The translations under genes and the position numbers were made by a program. 64,000 nt of DNA, taken from positions 310,001-374,000 of the forward strand of contig JAXQJY010000028.1 of the NCBI GenBank assembly GCA_037042185.1, read 5' to 3'. Below, one piece after another: positions 1 through 11,473 of the stretch; positions within the stretch are counted from its first letter, which is position 1; each line of letters begins with the position of its first letter. Source of the stretch: Sordariomycetes sp. S80-01Y (lineage: Eukaryota; Ascomycota; Sordariomycetes). The notes beneath the pieces were generated by a model. That model searched no databases and had not been told where the DNA came from. It saw only the letters and a list, made by a program, of their open reading frames with translations.

Positions 1-866
1 TGACGGTGTGGCACGGCGGCAGAAAACGTTGGGCCTGTGGATGGGGCTCTGGGCCGCGGTTTGCGCGTTACGGTCGGCGACAGCGAGAGAAACTGGAGTC
101 GGAGGAGAGGAATGGAGCAGTGCTCGCAGGTCGTCACGGTACCGCAGCGCAGCGCAGGCAAGGCTTCACGAGTCAACCGTGGCAGCGACGGTGTCGAAAC
201 TGAGCCGAAGGAGGTCAAAATTCTGCCGCCAACTGGCCCAGTAACGCAACCAGGGGTTGGCGCACATCATGGGCGGGCGGTGAGCCATACAGATGACGAG
301 AGAGCACAGGAAATGCGGGTCCGATGTCGGGATATGACGCCGGTCCCCGATGTCAGCCAACGACAGTCATCACAGCCTCAGCATTCTCCCCCAGACTGCT
401 TCCCGCTACAACTTCGATTGCAGAGACTTCACCAGCTCAAAGTCACTCCTGACGGGGCGCAGACGAACCAGAATAATCCCGCGTTTTGGGTCTTGGCGCC
501 TGACATCCAATTGGATCTTTCAAGATGACTGGTACGTACCGCAGAGCCTGCACAGCATCGCGCATAATGTCAGGGTCCCACCCCACTGCCCCTACCTACA
601 GACACCACCTCCAGCGAGTCTTACTGCCCTTTACAGGAGGCAACAGGAGGCTTTGGGATGTACTCTTCTGACATGGACCTCCATGACCTCGCTGGTATTT
701 TATAGTTATACCGGTCGCTCCCTTCGTCGTGTCTTCCTTCCAAAGTACGCTTCATTTTCTGCCTCCCTTCGACGCCCTCTCTTCTCATGGCCATCCCCTG
801 TTCTCATCCATCTTTGCTTAGTATAATACACCTTACTGATCCCTCACTTTCATAACCACAGACACC
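1..866. other. Left flank and PRO1 upstream region, no gene recognised
   Basis: Several overlapping open frames exist here but none has recognisable protein motifs or splice-supported continuation. The last 200 bases become pyrimidine-rich (about 710-800), as expected for a fungal promoter or leader, and AT-rich TATA-like stretches lie near 697-712 and 816-834. The ATG of PRO1 at 867 has an A at -3. Confidence 0.6.
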
Positions 867-2461
867 ATGGGGAAAACAAAGTTGACTGTTGTCATCAAGC
901 TCGGTAAGCCTCGCCCTCCCACGCCTCGCCTCCTTGCAACGTCTCCTTGCTAACTTCGATCCAAGGCACAAGCTCAATTGTGGATGAAAAGACACATGAG
1001 CCTCTGTTGCCCATTCTGACGCTCATTGTCGACACTGCTGTCAAGCTCCAGAAGTCTGGCCACAGAGTCGTCATTGTCTCGTCTGGTGCTATTGGCGTTG
1101 GTCTCCGCCGCATGGATGTTGACAACAAGCCCAAGCATCTTGCCCAACTGCAGGTAAGTAACCTGGTCCGCTTAAATTCTTTGATTCGCATGGCTAATAC
1201 CGACATCAGGCGCTAGCGGCCATCGGTCAGTGTCGTCTCATGAGCCTCTGGGATGGTCTCTTCCAGCATCTTGAGCAGCCAATCGCCCAAGTTCTTTTGA
1301 CCAAGAATGATATTGCCGACGTAAGTCCCATTGCTACTTTTGCCATTTCACTACATTGACTAACATCTCCCCAAGCGTACCCGGTATCTCAATGCTCAAA
1401 ACACCTTCAACTCTCTGCTGGACATGGGTGTCATTCCCATTGTCAACGAAAACGACACCCTCGCTGTGTCTGAAATCAAGTTCGGTGACAACGACACCCT
1501 GTCTGCCATCACGGCTGCCATGATCCATGCCGATCACCTCTTCCTCATGACCGATGTGGACTGTCTGTACGACAAGAACCCCCGTTCCAACCCTGACGCC
1601 AAGCCCATTGAGGTTGTCACGGACGTCTCAGATGTTGCTGCCGATGGTAAGTCACCAAACCCGCTCAGTTCAGACTTCGGCCGCTGACATCAAATAGTAT
1701 CAAGTGCCGGTTCCTCTGTCGGCACTGGCGGAATGAGCACCAAGCTCATTGCCGCCAGGCTTGGCACGTCAGCTGGTGTCACTGTCATCATCACCCGCTC
1801 CTCAAACCCTGGCAACATCCTCAACATTGTCAACTACCTCCATGCCCACCCATCCAGCTCACAAGCCGGATCCCAGGCTGGGTCTCAAACTGGCTCTCCT
1901 GAAGATGAGGTTGACGAGCTGTCGCTTGTTGCCAGCTCCACCTCCCTCAACCTCATGGCGCCCTCGGGCTCCAGTGGTGAGCCTCCTCTGCACACGCGTT
2001 TCCTCCCATCGGAGGATCCTATTCGTGATCGCCACTTCTGGCTGCTCCATACCCTCACTCCTCATGGAACGGTCTACATCGACCGAGGCGCTCACCGCGC
2101 TCTGGCTGGCAAGGCTGGTCTCCTGCCTGTTGGTGTCGTTGATGTCGAGGGCAATTTCGCTCAGCACGAGCCTGTTCGCATCGTTGTCGTCAACAGACTG
2201 CCGACCCCTGGCCCCAACGGCAAGCTCCATGACGAGTACGAGGAGGAAGTTGGTCGTGCCATCGTCAACTACGCTTCTGCCGAGATCACCCGCATCATGG
2301 GTCATCAGAGCGCTGAGATTGAAGAGCTTCTCGGGTACGCCGACAGCGAGTATGTCGCCAACCGACAGCATGTGGTTTTCTTTAGGAAGGACAGCCACCC
2401 TACGACGCCCATTATCACGCCTCAGCAGACCCCTGCATCTACTCCCCTTCCCGTCGCATGA
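867..2461 (+). CDS. PRO1: Glutamate 5-kinase (gamma-glutamyl kinase), proline biosynthesis
   Basis: This enzyme phosphorylates L-glutamate to gamma-glutamyl phosphate, the first and usually feedback-controlled step of proline synthesis in the cytosol. Exons are 867-903, 966-1153, 1210-1320, 1376-1646 and 1698-2461, giving 456 aa. All introns are GT-AG and keep frame. The amino-acid kinase domain shows the N-terminal KLGTSSI nucleotide-binding strand, VSSGAIGVG, the glutamate-site segment [21 protein letters not shown] split here as NENDTLAV and FGDNDTLSA, and [11 protein letters not shown]-terminal PUA domain follows (about residues 340-430, with [19 protein letters not shown]). A Ser/Gln/Gly-rich insertion of about 45 residues sits between kinase and PUA domains. 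Length is slightly above yeast Pro1 because of it. The start is fixed by the short first exon encoding [13 protein letters not shown]. Confidence 0.95.
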
Positions 2462-3310
2462 TTTACCATTCGAGCGAGCATTGCATCAGAGCGGCTCGAA
2501 GAGAGCCCGCCTAGTATAGGAGTTTTAGGATATTTGGAAAATGGGACCTCGTCATTCTTCTCAACAACAATGACACTTTCTTCTGTAGTTCACTACGTCA
2601 GATAGTTGATTAAACCTTGTTGTTCTCTTAAACTCACCCTCTCCCGTCCGCTCTGAAATCTTGAATTGGGAGCTTCGGAGACTCTCGGTACGATTCATGA
2701 CGTGGAGCCGCATGCGTCATTGTTTTGGGCCCATTCTCGCAGCTGTCTTTTAGTCTCCGAAGTGGCCTCATTAATTCCAATAGTCTGCATGTGATGTCAA
2801 TAATTTGTGTGGGATTCTTGCACGACGTCAATGCGGCCAATGACTTACATGCGGCCCCTTGCTCACTGAGATCGTCACTAATCCCTCGGCTTCGTTCATC
2901 GGCATACAAATTTTCGAATCGAGCCTAGACTCCCGGGTAGCTGGAACGGGCGATTGAGGGGCAGAGCTGCCAAAAACGAGGGGCAGCGCGGGCGATCGAC
3001 TTTGAGTTTGGAGGGGCACTGGCACTCGCACCGGTACCTTAGCGAGGGGCAGCGGCGGAGGCAGTTGTTCCGCTCCGGCCTCGTCGCGTCGCCCAAGCAC
3101 ATTTGCTGAGGCTGCAGCGAGATGCCACTGTGAGCAATCAGCATTCAGCAGTCCAAGTGTCTCCGCCCATTGCCTGCACGAACTCGTTAGGGTCCATTGA
3201 GCCCTTCTGGAATCGACCTCCTCCCCCCCCTCCCCCACCATCCAGAGGAACTGCTGCGCTTCGAGTTTTGTGACTCACGCGCACTTCCTCTATCAACAAA
3301 TCCTCAGTGG
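2462..3310. other. PRO1 3' region and GRS1 promoter/leader
   Basis: No gene is supported here. The first part is AT-richer and should carry the PRO1 3' UTR. The right half is GC-rich leading into GRS1, and a CCAAT motif occurs near 2834. A TGACTCA element lies at 3271-3277 (separate entry). Confidence 0.55.
3271..3277. promoter_or_regulatory. TGACTCA, Gcn4/CPC1-type element upstream of GRS1
   Basis: An exact TGACTCA, 34 bases before the ATG at 3311. In yeast and Neurospora this sequence binds the general amino-acid-control bZIP factors Gcn4 and CPC1, whose targets include aminoacyl-tRNA synthetase genes. A second site in inverted orientation lies at 3345-3351. Function here is inferred from motif and position only. 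Confidence 0.5.
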
Positions 3311-5527
3311 ATGAAGCCGCCTCGACGAATCTGCCCATCCCTTCTGAGTCACCAGAAACACGTCTGCCCCGTTTTCGCAGCATTCCACCCGCCAAAGCTA
3401 CCAACAGTTGCGACGCGCCTACGAACCTTCTCCTCCTCGAAATCATACCAGAAAACACACGTTGTCCGACGCAAAGACACCCCGCAAGCGAATATGTGCG
3501 CAACTACTCTCAAGGGCCAGCCCCTTGATAAGGGTGTCCTCGACGGCCTGTTGAGGCGGCGCATGTTCTACACCCCTTCGTTCGAGATCTACGGAGGCAC
3601 TGGCGGTCTTTACGATTTTGGTCCTCCTGGCACCGGTCTGCTGGCCAACATCACCGACTTGTGGCGCAAGCATTTTGTGCTTGAGGAGGACATGCTTGAG
3701 ATTGACTGCACTGTCTTGACGCCGCACGAAGTCTTGAAGACTTCTGGTCACGTAGACAAGTTCGCCGACTGGATGTGCAAAGATCCCAAGAACGGCGAGA
3801 TTCTGCGAGCGGACCACTTCGTCGAGGCTATCCTCGAAGCTAGATTAAAGGGTGATAAGGAGGCTCGGGGCCAAAAAGTAGAGGAGAAAGAAGCCGATCC
3901 CAAGAAGAAAAAGAAGAAGGCCAAAGCTGATGCTATTCAGCTGGACGATGCTGTTGTGAAGGAGTACGAGGAGGTCCTGGCGAGAATTGACAACTACGGT
4001 GGCCCTGAGCTCGGTGAGCTGATCAAGAAGTATGAGCTCAAGAACCCCGAGACTGGCGTCATGCCCTCAGAGCCCGTAGCCTTCAACCTCATGTTCCAAA
4101 CATCGATCGGTCCTAGCAGCAACCTCCCCGGTTACCTTCGCCCCGAGACCGCCCAGGGCCAGTTCCTCAACTTCGCCAAGCTGCTTGAGTTCAACCAGGG
4201 CTCAATGCCATTCGCCTCCGCCTCCATCGGCAAATCGTACCGAAACGAAATCTCGCCGCGTGCTGGTCTGCTGCGAGTGCGTGAATTCCTGATGGCCGAG
4301 ATTGAGCACTTCGTCGATCCTCAGAGCGGCAAGAAGCACAGCCGCTTCAACGAGGTTGAAGATGTGGAGCTCGTTTTCCTCGACCGCGAGACTCAGCTGT
4401 CCGGCAAGACTGAGACCAGGAAGATCAAGATTGGCGAGGCTGTCCGAACCGGCCTGGTTGATAACGAGACTCTTGGTTACTTCCTTGCCCGCATCCACCT
4501 CTTCATGGTCAAGATTGGCGTCGATACCTCAAAGATGCGCTTCCGTCAGCACATGGCCAACGAGATGGCTCACTACGCCTGCGACTGCTGGGACTGCGAG
4601 CTGCAAACAACCTCTGGCTGGATTGAGTGTGTTGGCTGTGCCGACCGCAGCGCGTACGACCTGACTGTTCACGCCAAGAAGACTGGTGCTCCTTTGGTAG
4701 TCCGCACTCAGCTCGACGAGCCTATTACTATTGAGGAGTGGGAGATCGATGTCGAGAAGAAGAAGTTTGGTCCTCTGTTCAAGAAGGATGCCAAGACTGT
4801 CGAGGAGGCGCTCATGGCCTCTTCGCAAGAGAACCGCGAGAAGCTCGCCAAGGAATTGACTGACAATGGTAAGATCACTCTGTCAGTTGCGGGTGTCGGC
4901 AACGGCTCGGTGGAGATCCCCAAGGAGGCTATCAAGATCGAGTTCCGCAAGCGAACTGAGCACATGCGCGAGTTCACCCCGAACGTCATCGAACCTTCTT
5001 TCGGTATTGGTCGTATGCTGTATGCTTTGATTGAGCACAACTTCTGGACCCGTGGCACCGATGGCGCAGACGAGGCCCGTGGTGTAAGTCCTTCCTCGCG
5101 AAAGAAAACAACGAGCCGCTAACAATCTTAGGTTCTGTCATTCACCCCCGTCATTGCACCCACCAAGGTTTTGCTGTGCCCCCTCTCAGCAAACGCCCAG
5201 TTCAAGGACCCCATTAAGAAACTTTCGCAACGTCTGCGTGGCCTCGGTATCTCTAGTCGTGTAGACGACTCATCTGCCAGTATTGGCAAGCGTTATAGCC
5301 GTAACGACGAGCTCGGTACGCCCCTCGGCATTACTGTCGATTTCCAGACTCTTCAGGATCAGACCATCACCCTGAGGGACCGTGACTCGACGCGCCAAGT
5401 TCGTGCTGAGGAGGGCAAGATTGTGGAGGCTATCAAGTCGTTGGTTGATGGCAGCAAGACGTGGGCGGATATTGAGAAGGAGCTGCCCAAGTTTGAAGGT
5501 CAGGAGGTCGAGGTTGCTCAGCGATAA
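3311..5527 (+). CDS. GRS1: Glycyl-tRNA synthetase, dual cytosolic/mitochondrial
   Basis: Charges tRNA-Gly with glycine; a class IIa synthetase acting as a dimer. Exons are 3311-5083 and 5132-5527. From ATG 3494 the product is 661 aa and starts MCATTLKGQPLD, which matches cytosolic eukaryotic enzymes. From ATG 3311 it gains 61 residues that are basic, Ser/Thr-rich and nearly free of acidic residues, with RLRTFSSS resembling a mitochondrial processing site, so this is a likely matrix-targeting presequence. Class II motif 2 is seen as YRNEISPRAGLLRVREF and motif 3 as PSFGIGRMLYAL. A Lys-rich insertion (KEADPKKKKKKAKAD) lies about residues 130-150 of the cytosolic form, as in other eukaryotic enzymes. 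The anticodon-binding domain occupies the second exon. The open frame continues upstream of 3311 to 3197 but holds no earlier ATG. Confidence 0.95.
3345..3351. promoter_or_regulatory. TGAGTCA, second Gcn4/CPC1-type element
   Basis: The reverse complement of the site at 3271, located inside the mitochondrial presequence coding region of GRS1 but 143 bases upstream of the cytosolic ATG at 3494. It could act as a promoter element for a short transcript that starts between the two ATGs. Confidence 0.4.
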
Positions 5528-8500
5528 ACCATTAGCGTTCCAAGAAAGCCGGCGACGGGATGCCAAGCCAAAGTCTGTATTACTTAAAAGTACGGATGAC
5601 GAGATATTCAAAGAGATGTGCTCTTGAAATGTATGATCAGCAAGTCAATTGTATGGGTGATACGGTGGTGTTGAATCAGGGACCAAAATTCCTAGCCTGA
5701 GCAATCATCGTTTACCTGAGATGCTATAACCTTCCCGTGACTGGGCATTGTGCGAATCAGCGTCAGCTGTAATTGATCCCAGATGGGTTCACGTATTGCC
5801 CCTTGGCCTACCTTGGTGAGCTCCTGGGTCGCTGGAGAAGACGGTTTGGCACGCCGTGGCTGTCCTAACAACAATGGGACGTATCTGGGCTCATGAAGAT
5901 AACATAACTGTTTACCTGGTAGTACATACCGCCTAGATATTGTATACGAGACTAGGTATACTACGCCATCGCCATCATCCCAAGCAAACAAGAAACAAGA
6001 CGAATCTCGTCATGATGGGTATCGGCGCCTTCCTCTTCGTGAGAGGCAGCTGGCACTGGGTATCACGGCTGAGATCACGTACATAGGTCAATTTTGGCAC
6101 AAGTCACGTCTCTTGAAGGTAACTACTCATTATTCGTTTCATCTAACCACCGAAATGGATCTCAGAATGAGCTGCCCGATTGCTCCGGCGTATATAGGAA
6201 ACAGGCACGTTATCACACCAAGGCCCGCAGTGCGATGTGAGCTTCGTTCGTTGGCCCAGGTAATGGGCGATGCTTATTGCCCTTCATGAAGCATCTGGCG
6301 TTTAATTGAAGGTAAGCTCCGACCGGATTCTGCTCGGTCCATCAGAAGGAGCTTAGAGTTTTAGCGGAAAGAGAAGCGGTGACGATGTCTTGCACAAGTG
6401 CTAGCGTGGCTCCTTGTGGGATAAAGAAGGCGTTCTAGTTTGATTCATTGGAAGCTTTCGAAACGAAGCCTGGTTGAATTTGCGGGCAAATCCTTATAAC
6501 ACCACGTCCCCAGGCAGTCCAAGGTGATCAACATTCGGAATGGTCAGGAGCCATTCATGGCACTTTCACGAAGGAGGTCTTGTTGAGAAAGAATGAAAAT
6601 TCGCCACCGTCTCCAGCGCACGGAGATTTATCCAGCGGGCCGTCGATAGCCTAGCGTCCTGAAGTTAGTAGGAGATCGGGTGGGGACACCTCTTGAAGCT
6701 GGGTCGGCATATTCCAAGACGACTGACTGACTTGCAAGTGTTTAACTATTGAGTCAGTCAATGTCTTGAGTGTTGCGGCTGTGTGTTTCGTTAGTTCTGG
6801 GCACACGTAGCCTGTCAAGGAGCCCAGCGTCGAGGGGTAACTTACACTCTGGTAAATTCGGGACGGAGCAGCGACTGCGCGCCAACAAATGATCCCATTG
6901 CCGTCTCCCTTATTAATTGAAGAACAAAACATTGCAGAGCTTACCAAACGTTTATATGCCACAATGTGCCTGGTGAGCCCTTCAAAAGTGCCTGAGGATA
7001 AGTCCGCTTGAAACAATGATGCCCTCGGAGCATCCCCTGATTTCCACTCGACGTGTGTCAAAGTCCGCAAGTGTTCGCCAGGGGAAGCTGGTTCCGATCC
7101 AGATCTGCAAGCGCATAAATGACGATAGGTGTTGTTCTTTGTTGAGCAGCACCCCTATCAGACTACTAACTCAGTCACATATGGTTGGCTTCTCTCAGGC
7201 TCGTTTTGGAAAGAATGCCTAATCAATGCACCAGTCTGCCCAAGGCGCTCAGAGACAAGCCCAAGGCGGCGGACGGCGTTTGGTGCAGCGAACAGGGATA
7301 TTGTCCCGGTGTGGGTTCACGGCTGCGACACGGAATCCAACAGTCAGAATCGAGGGCTACTCGCTTTCTGCTTGGTGGTTCGTACTCTGCCATTTGCCAC
7401 AGACACGACGTCGTAAAGGCCATTGCGGTTGCTTGGCTCGGCTCAAGAGGGCGTTCCAGCTTCTCACCAGTCCACAAGTGCTGGTAAGAGTCAAGACAGC
7501 CCGAGCGTTCGGCCTGAAAGCGGCTCCCGAGCCCGCCTGAGGGCTGCGACCAAATCGTCTTGCGCTAGTCGGTGTTTGTGAGGAGGTGCCAATGATGTTT
7601 ATTGACAAAGCGCTATCAAGATGCATATGAAGAACTCTATTAGCTGGAGCATTGGCTTCTGGAAAAAGAGGCAAAGAAAGCAATGGAGGAGGCGACTTCA
7701 GACGCGACGAGGGGAGGGGCCAGGGGCACATGAAGGTATCTAAACCGTGCGCATTTATCTTCGAAACCGTCTCGGCCCGCCCAGTTGCGGATCAAAAGGA
7801 CACGATTTGCACTGTATGCGCACATGCCCGCGACTCGCAGGCGCATAACTTGAGGAGGAGCGAGCGGGCAACCGCCGTCGCCAACTTTTTCCCCACAGTA
7901 GCAGGTGGGCGGACGGGCTGGCGGCAGGAGCCTGAGATCCACGTCCCATCCCAGCCTGAGTCCTGGCTGACCTTGGGTTTGACCTGGACGTCTCTCTCCT
8001 CACCTCACTTCACCCCTCGCCTACCGCCATTTCCCTCCTCCCAGCCCGACGTCGCTTCTTGTTACCGTCATCTGTTTGCCGTTGTTCCCTCCTCACATCG
8101 CCCAGCTGTCAGCGCTTGGCAGAGCGTCGCATCCCCTCTCAGGGGCGCTTTCTCGACTCGAAGAACCGCCCCTCTGCGGCTGGTTGGTTCCCCGTCCCCT
8201 ATTGCGCGCCGACCGCAGCGACGGACGCATAGAACCTCCATTTGCCCTTGCGGAACCACCATTGGTGCTCTTGAGAAGAGCGAGTCTGTCGTAACATCGA
8301 TTACGAGCAGAAGCATAGGAGCTCCGGTCGATAACCACCCGTTCGCCCACACCGTCTTTCGTCCACCCTTCGACCCCGTTTCCTCGATTGGCGTTGTTAA
8401 AGACCGCCGAGATCTCGCTCAACGCCCAGAGTCTCTATTCAACCATCAACGACCGAGTCTCTAGATCAAACATTTCCACGATTTCTAATATACCCCGAGC

Positions 8501-8530
8501 GCTTCGTAGCCGCTCCTCGCTTCAGTCAAG
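5528..8530. other. 3 kb gene-free interval between GRS1 and CLA4
   Basis: I find no frame with recognisable domains or coherent splicing. Frames of up to 270 codons around 7652-8464 sit in a pyrimidine-rich tract (about 7980-8470) typical of a long fungal 5' leader, and I take them as chance. The left two thirds show stop codons in all frames. Part probably belongs to the CLA4 promoter and 5' UTR; a non-coding RNA cannot be excluded. Confidence 0.5.
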
Positions 8531-11473
8531 ATGTCTCAACAGAAGTAGGTACATTTCAGTTCCTGGCGTCTTTGGCGGGGATGATATTGCGAGTTGATCA
8601 AATGCTGTACCTGCGCCTGTGCTGCTCAGATTATGTGACAGGTTGTCACTTATCAAAAGCCACAATGCGTATGCAAATGGGCGGCGTGTTCAATGATTAC
8701 CACCTCTCGCGGTTCCCCCGCCTTCTATAAGCAAGACTATCCTACGCTATCCCTAGTTTTTCGATATGAGCTTCAACAAAACGCTAATGGTGAGCCAGTA
8801 TGTACTCTTCAGGGCAATTCATGAACCCCGGCCCGGCACCCAAGCCACCTACAGACCGCCCTCGGCTCAACCTTACGCCTAGCACCAACCTTCCAGGGAG
8901 TATGGCCAACATGGCTATCTCGCCTATTCGAAGCACAGCGACCTCGACTTACACCGGTTCCACCGTGTCGTTACCAATCGCTCGACAGCAGTCCAACAAC
9001 ACCGATGGATCAGGTGGTGTCGCAATCAAGAAGGAGGCATGGGCATCCGTCAAGGAGGGCAAGAACTTTATTCAGCCATGGAAGCAGAAGTATCTCATTC
9101 TGCGCAAGGAGTCTCTAGATTTCCACAAGACAGAGGGTGGCAAAATCTCTTACACGCTGTACCTCAAGGATGTTGTCAACGTTGGTCGCGTGGAGCAAGC
9201 CGGGACCATCTTCGAAATCAAGCGCAAGCCCGATGGTGCATCGAACAGCCCCGGAGACGACGATGGCCAGACCAAGACACTGCACATTAGGGTCAAGGGT
9301 GATGACGAGCTCTATGAATGGATTGACCTCATTTATGGAGCGTGTCCAGGAATGGGAGGTGTCAGCAATCCCACTAACTTCTCTCACGCTGTTCACGTTG
9401 GCTTTGATGCTTCGACGGGTGAGTTCACAGGGTTACCTCCAGAGTGGTCCCGTCTCCTCAACTCATCCGCAATCACGAAGGAGGACTACGAGCGAAACCC
9501 CCAGGCTGTATTCGAGGTTCTCGATTTCTATACCGACCTTGCCAAGAGAGCGGACAACCCCAACCAGTACCCCAGCCTGACGCCCACTCCTCCTGCCAGC
9601 TCAGTGGGCAACAAGCAGCTTGGATATGGTGGCAATGGCGTGGCTCCTCCACGACCTCCTCCTCCAGGACAAGCTCAGCGGAACCCCAGCTACGGCACAA
9701 CCGGATCGCAGTCTAGTGCAAGCTCCCAACGAAGGCCCGAGCAGGATGCTCAGCGCCAGCAGATGCAGGGAGCGTCGCAGAACTATGGCTCGCAAGATGC
9801 TCTCAGGGAGGAGCAGAGGCGGAAGCAGCTCGATGCTCAGAAGCGGAGAGAAGCTGAAGAGCAGGAACGTCGCGAACTTGAGGCGTATAACGCATCGCTT
9901 CCGAAGAACAAAGTGCCCTTGGCCAAGCAGGAGGTTGGTGGAGGCTATGGTGGCGGTGGAAGTGGTGCTGGTAGCCCAGCACAGAGCGACCGGTTCAACC
10001 CATCGCGCGCGCCGCCTCCAGCACCAAGCAAGCAAGCAGGCCCCCCTGCCCAGTCTCTACGTGCGCAAAGACCCGCACCGCCACCGCCATCTGCAGGTGG
10101 GCAGCGACCACCGATGCAGCAGCAGCCGAGTTCAAGCTCTTCAAGGGATCCGCGCGATCAAGGCGCCCGAACCCCCCGCCACGAATCTCCTCAGGGGTCT
10201 GCCAACGGAACCCGCAACCCGAACGGTGGGCCCGCCCCATACAAGCCTTCGCATCAACATACTCAAGCGTCGCAACGTGTACCTGCCGCTACACCGAAGC
10301 CTCTTAATGTGGCACCCAAGCCCAGCCATGGCCAAAACAAGGAGCCGGCAGCTGATGGAGTCAAAGCTGCCGAGGCTGCTCTGACGGCCAAGCCAGCAGC
10401 CAGCGAGCGTCAAAAGGATGTCCGCATGTCTACCATGTCGGAGAGCGAAGTTATGGCCAAACTGAAGGAGGCTGTTTCGAAGGAGGATCCCAACTTGTCC
10501 TATTCAAAGCAGAAGAAGATCGGCCAAGGTGCATCCGGCTCTGTCTACGTTGCCAAGATCAAGGATACCGCCACGGGTATGGCCCGGGAGGTCCTAAGAC
10601 AGCAAGGAAGCAGGGCCCAAGTGGCTATCAAGCAAATGGATCTCGCACACCAACCCCGGAAGGAGCTGATTGTCAACGAGATCATGGTCATGAAGGACAG
10701 CCGTCACAAAAACATCGTCAACTTCCTGGACGCTTTCCTGCGCAACAACTATACCGAATTGTGGCTTGTTTTGGAGTACATGGAGGGTGGCGCTTTAACT
10801 GACGTGATCGACAACAACTCATCAATCTCGGAAGAGCAGATCTCAACCATCTGCCATGAGGTCCGCTTCCCAAGGCTCCCATTCGAAGTCACTCCGCTAA
10901 CCATGCACAGACTTGCCAAGGATTGCAGCATCTTCATTCTCAGAGCATTATTCACCGCGACATCAAAAGTGATAATGTTCTGCTCGACGCTCGCGGAAAC
11001 GTCAAGATTAGTAAGTAGACACATGGTGCGCAGCTCGTTGGCTTTGACACTTACACTTTGCAGCCGACTTTGGCTTCTGCGCCAAGCTTACCGAGACCAA
11101 GTCGAAGCGTGCTACTATGGTCGGCACGCCGTATTGGATGGCACCCGAGGTTGTCAAGCAAAAGGAGTACGGGCCCAAGGTGGACGTCTGGTCTCTTGGC
11201 ATCATGGCAATCGAGATGATTGAGTCTGAGCCGCCATATTTGAATGAGGAACCGCTCAAGGCTCTATACCTAATCGCCACCAACGGCACCCCCAGACTTA
11301 AGAAGCCGGAGAAGCTGAGCAAGGAGCTTAAGGCTTTCCTCTCAGTCTGCCTGTGCGTCGACATCAAGAGTCGAGCTTCAGCCGAGGAGCTCCTCGCGCA
11401 TGATTTCCTGAAGCACGGGTGCCCCCTGGCTAGCCTCGCGGAGTTGCTTTCCTTCAAGAAGCACTCCAAATAA
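8531..11473 (+). CDS. CLA4: PAK-family Ser/Thr kinase with PH and CRIB domains
   Basis: A Cdc42/Rac effector kinase controlling polarised growth, septation and septin organisation. Exons are 8531-8544, 8799-10860, 10911-11010 and 11064-11473, giving 861 aa. The domain order is Cla4-like: PH domain about residues 77-190 ([21 protein letters not shown]), CRIB about 194-222 ([15 protein letters not shown]), a Gln/Pro-rich linker, and a C-terminal kinase from about 572. The kinase has GQGASGSV (P-loop), VAIKQM (catalytic Lys), HRDIKSDN (catalytic loop), DFGFCAK and [10 protein letters not shown]. The PH domain separates it from Ste20-type PAKs. The 14-nt first exon is inferred: it fuses in frame to give MSQQNMYSSG and its intron ends with a CTAAT branch-like site 10 bases before CAG. 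If that is wrong, translation starts at ATG 8800, losing five residues. Confidence 0.93.

Noticed and set aside
7652-8464. 270-codon plus-strand frame before CLA4
   Set aside because: It lies in a C/T-rich leader, is Pro/Ser/Arg-rich without domain features, and has no plausible splice link into CLA4.
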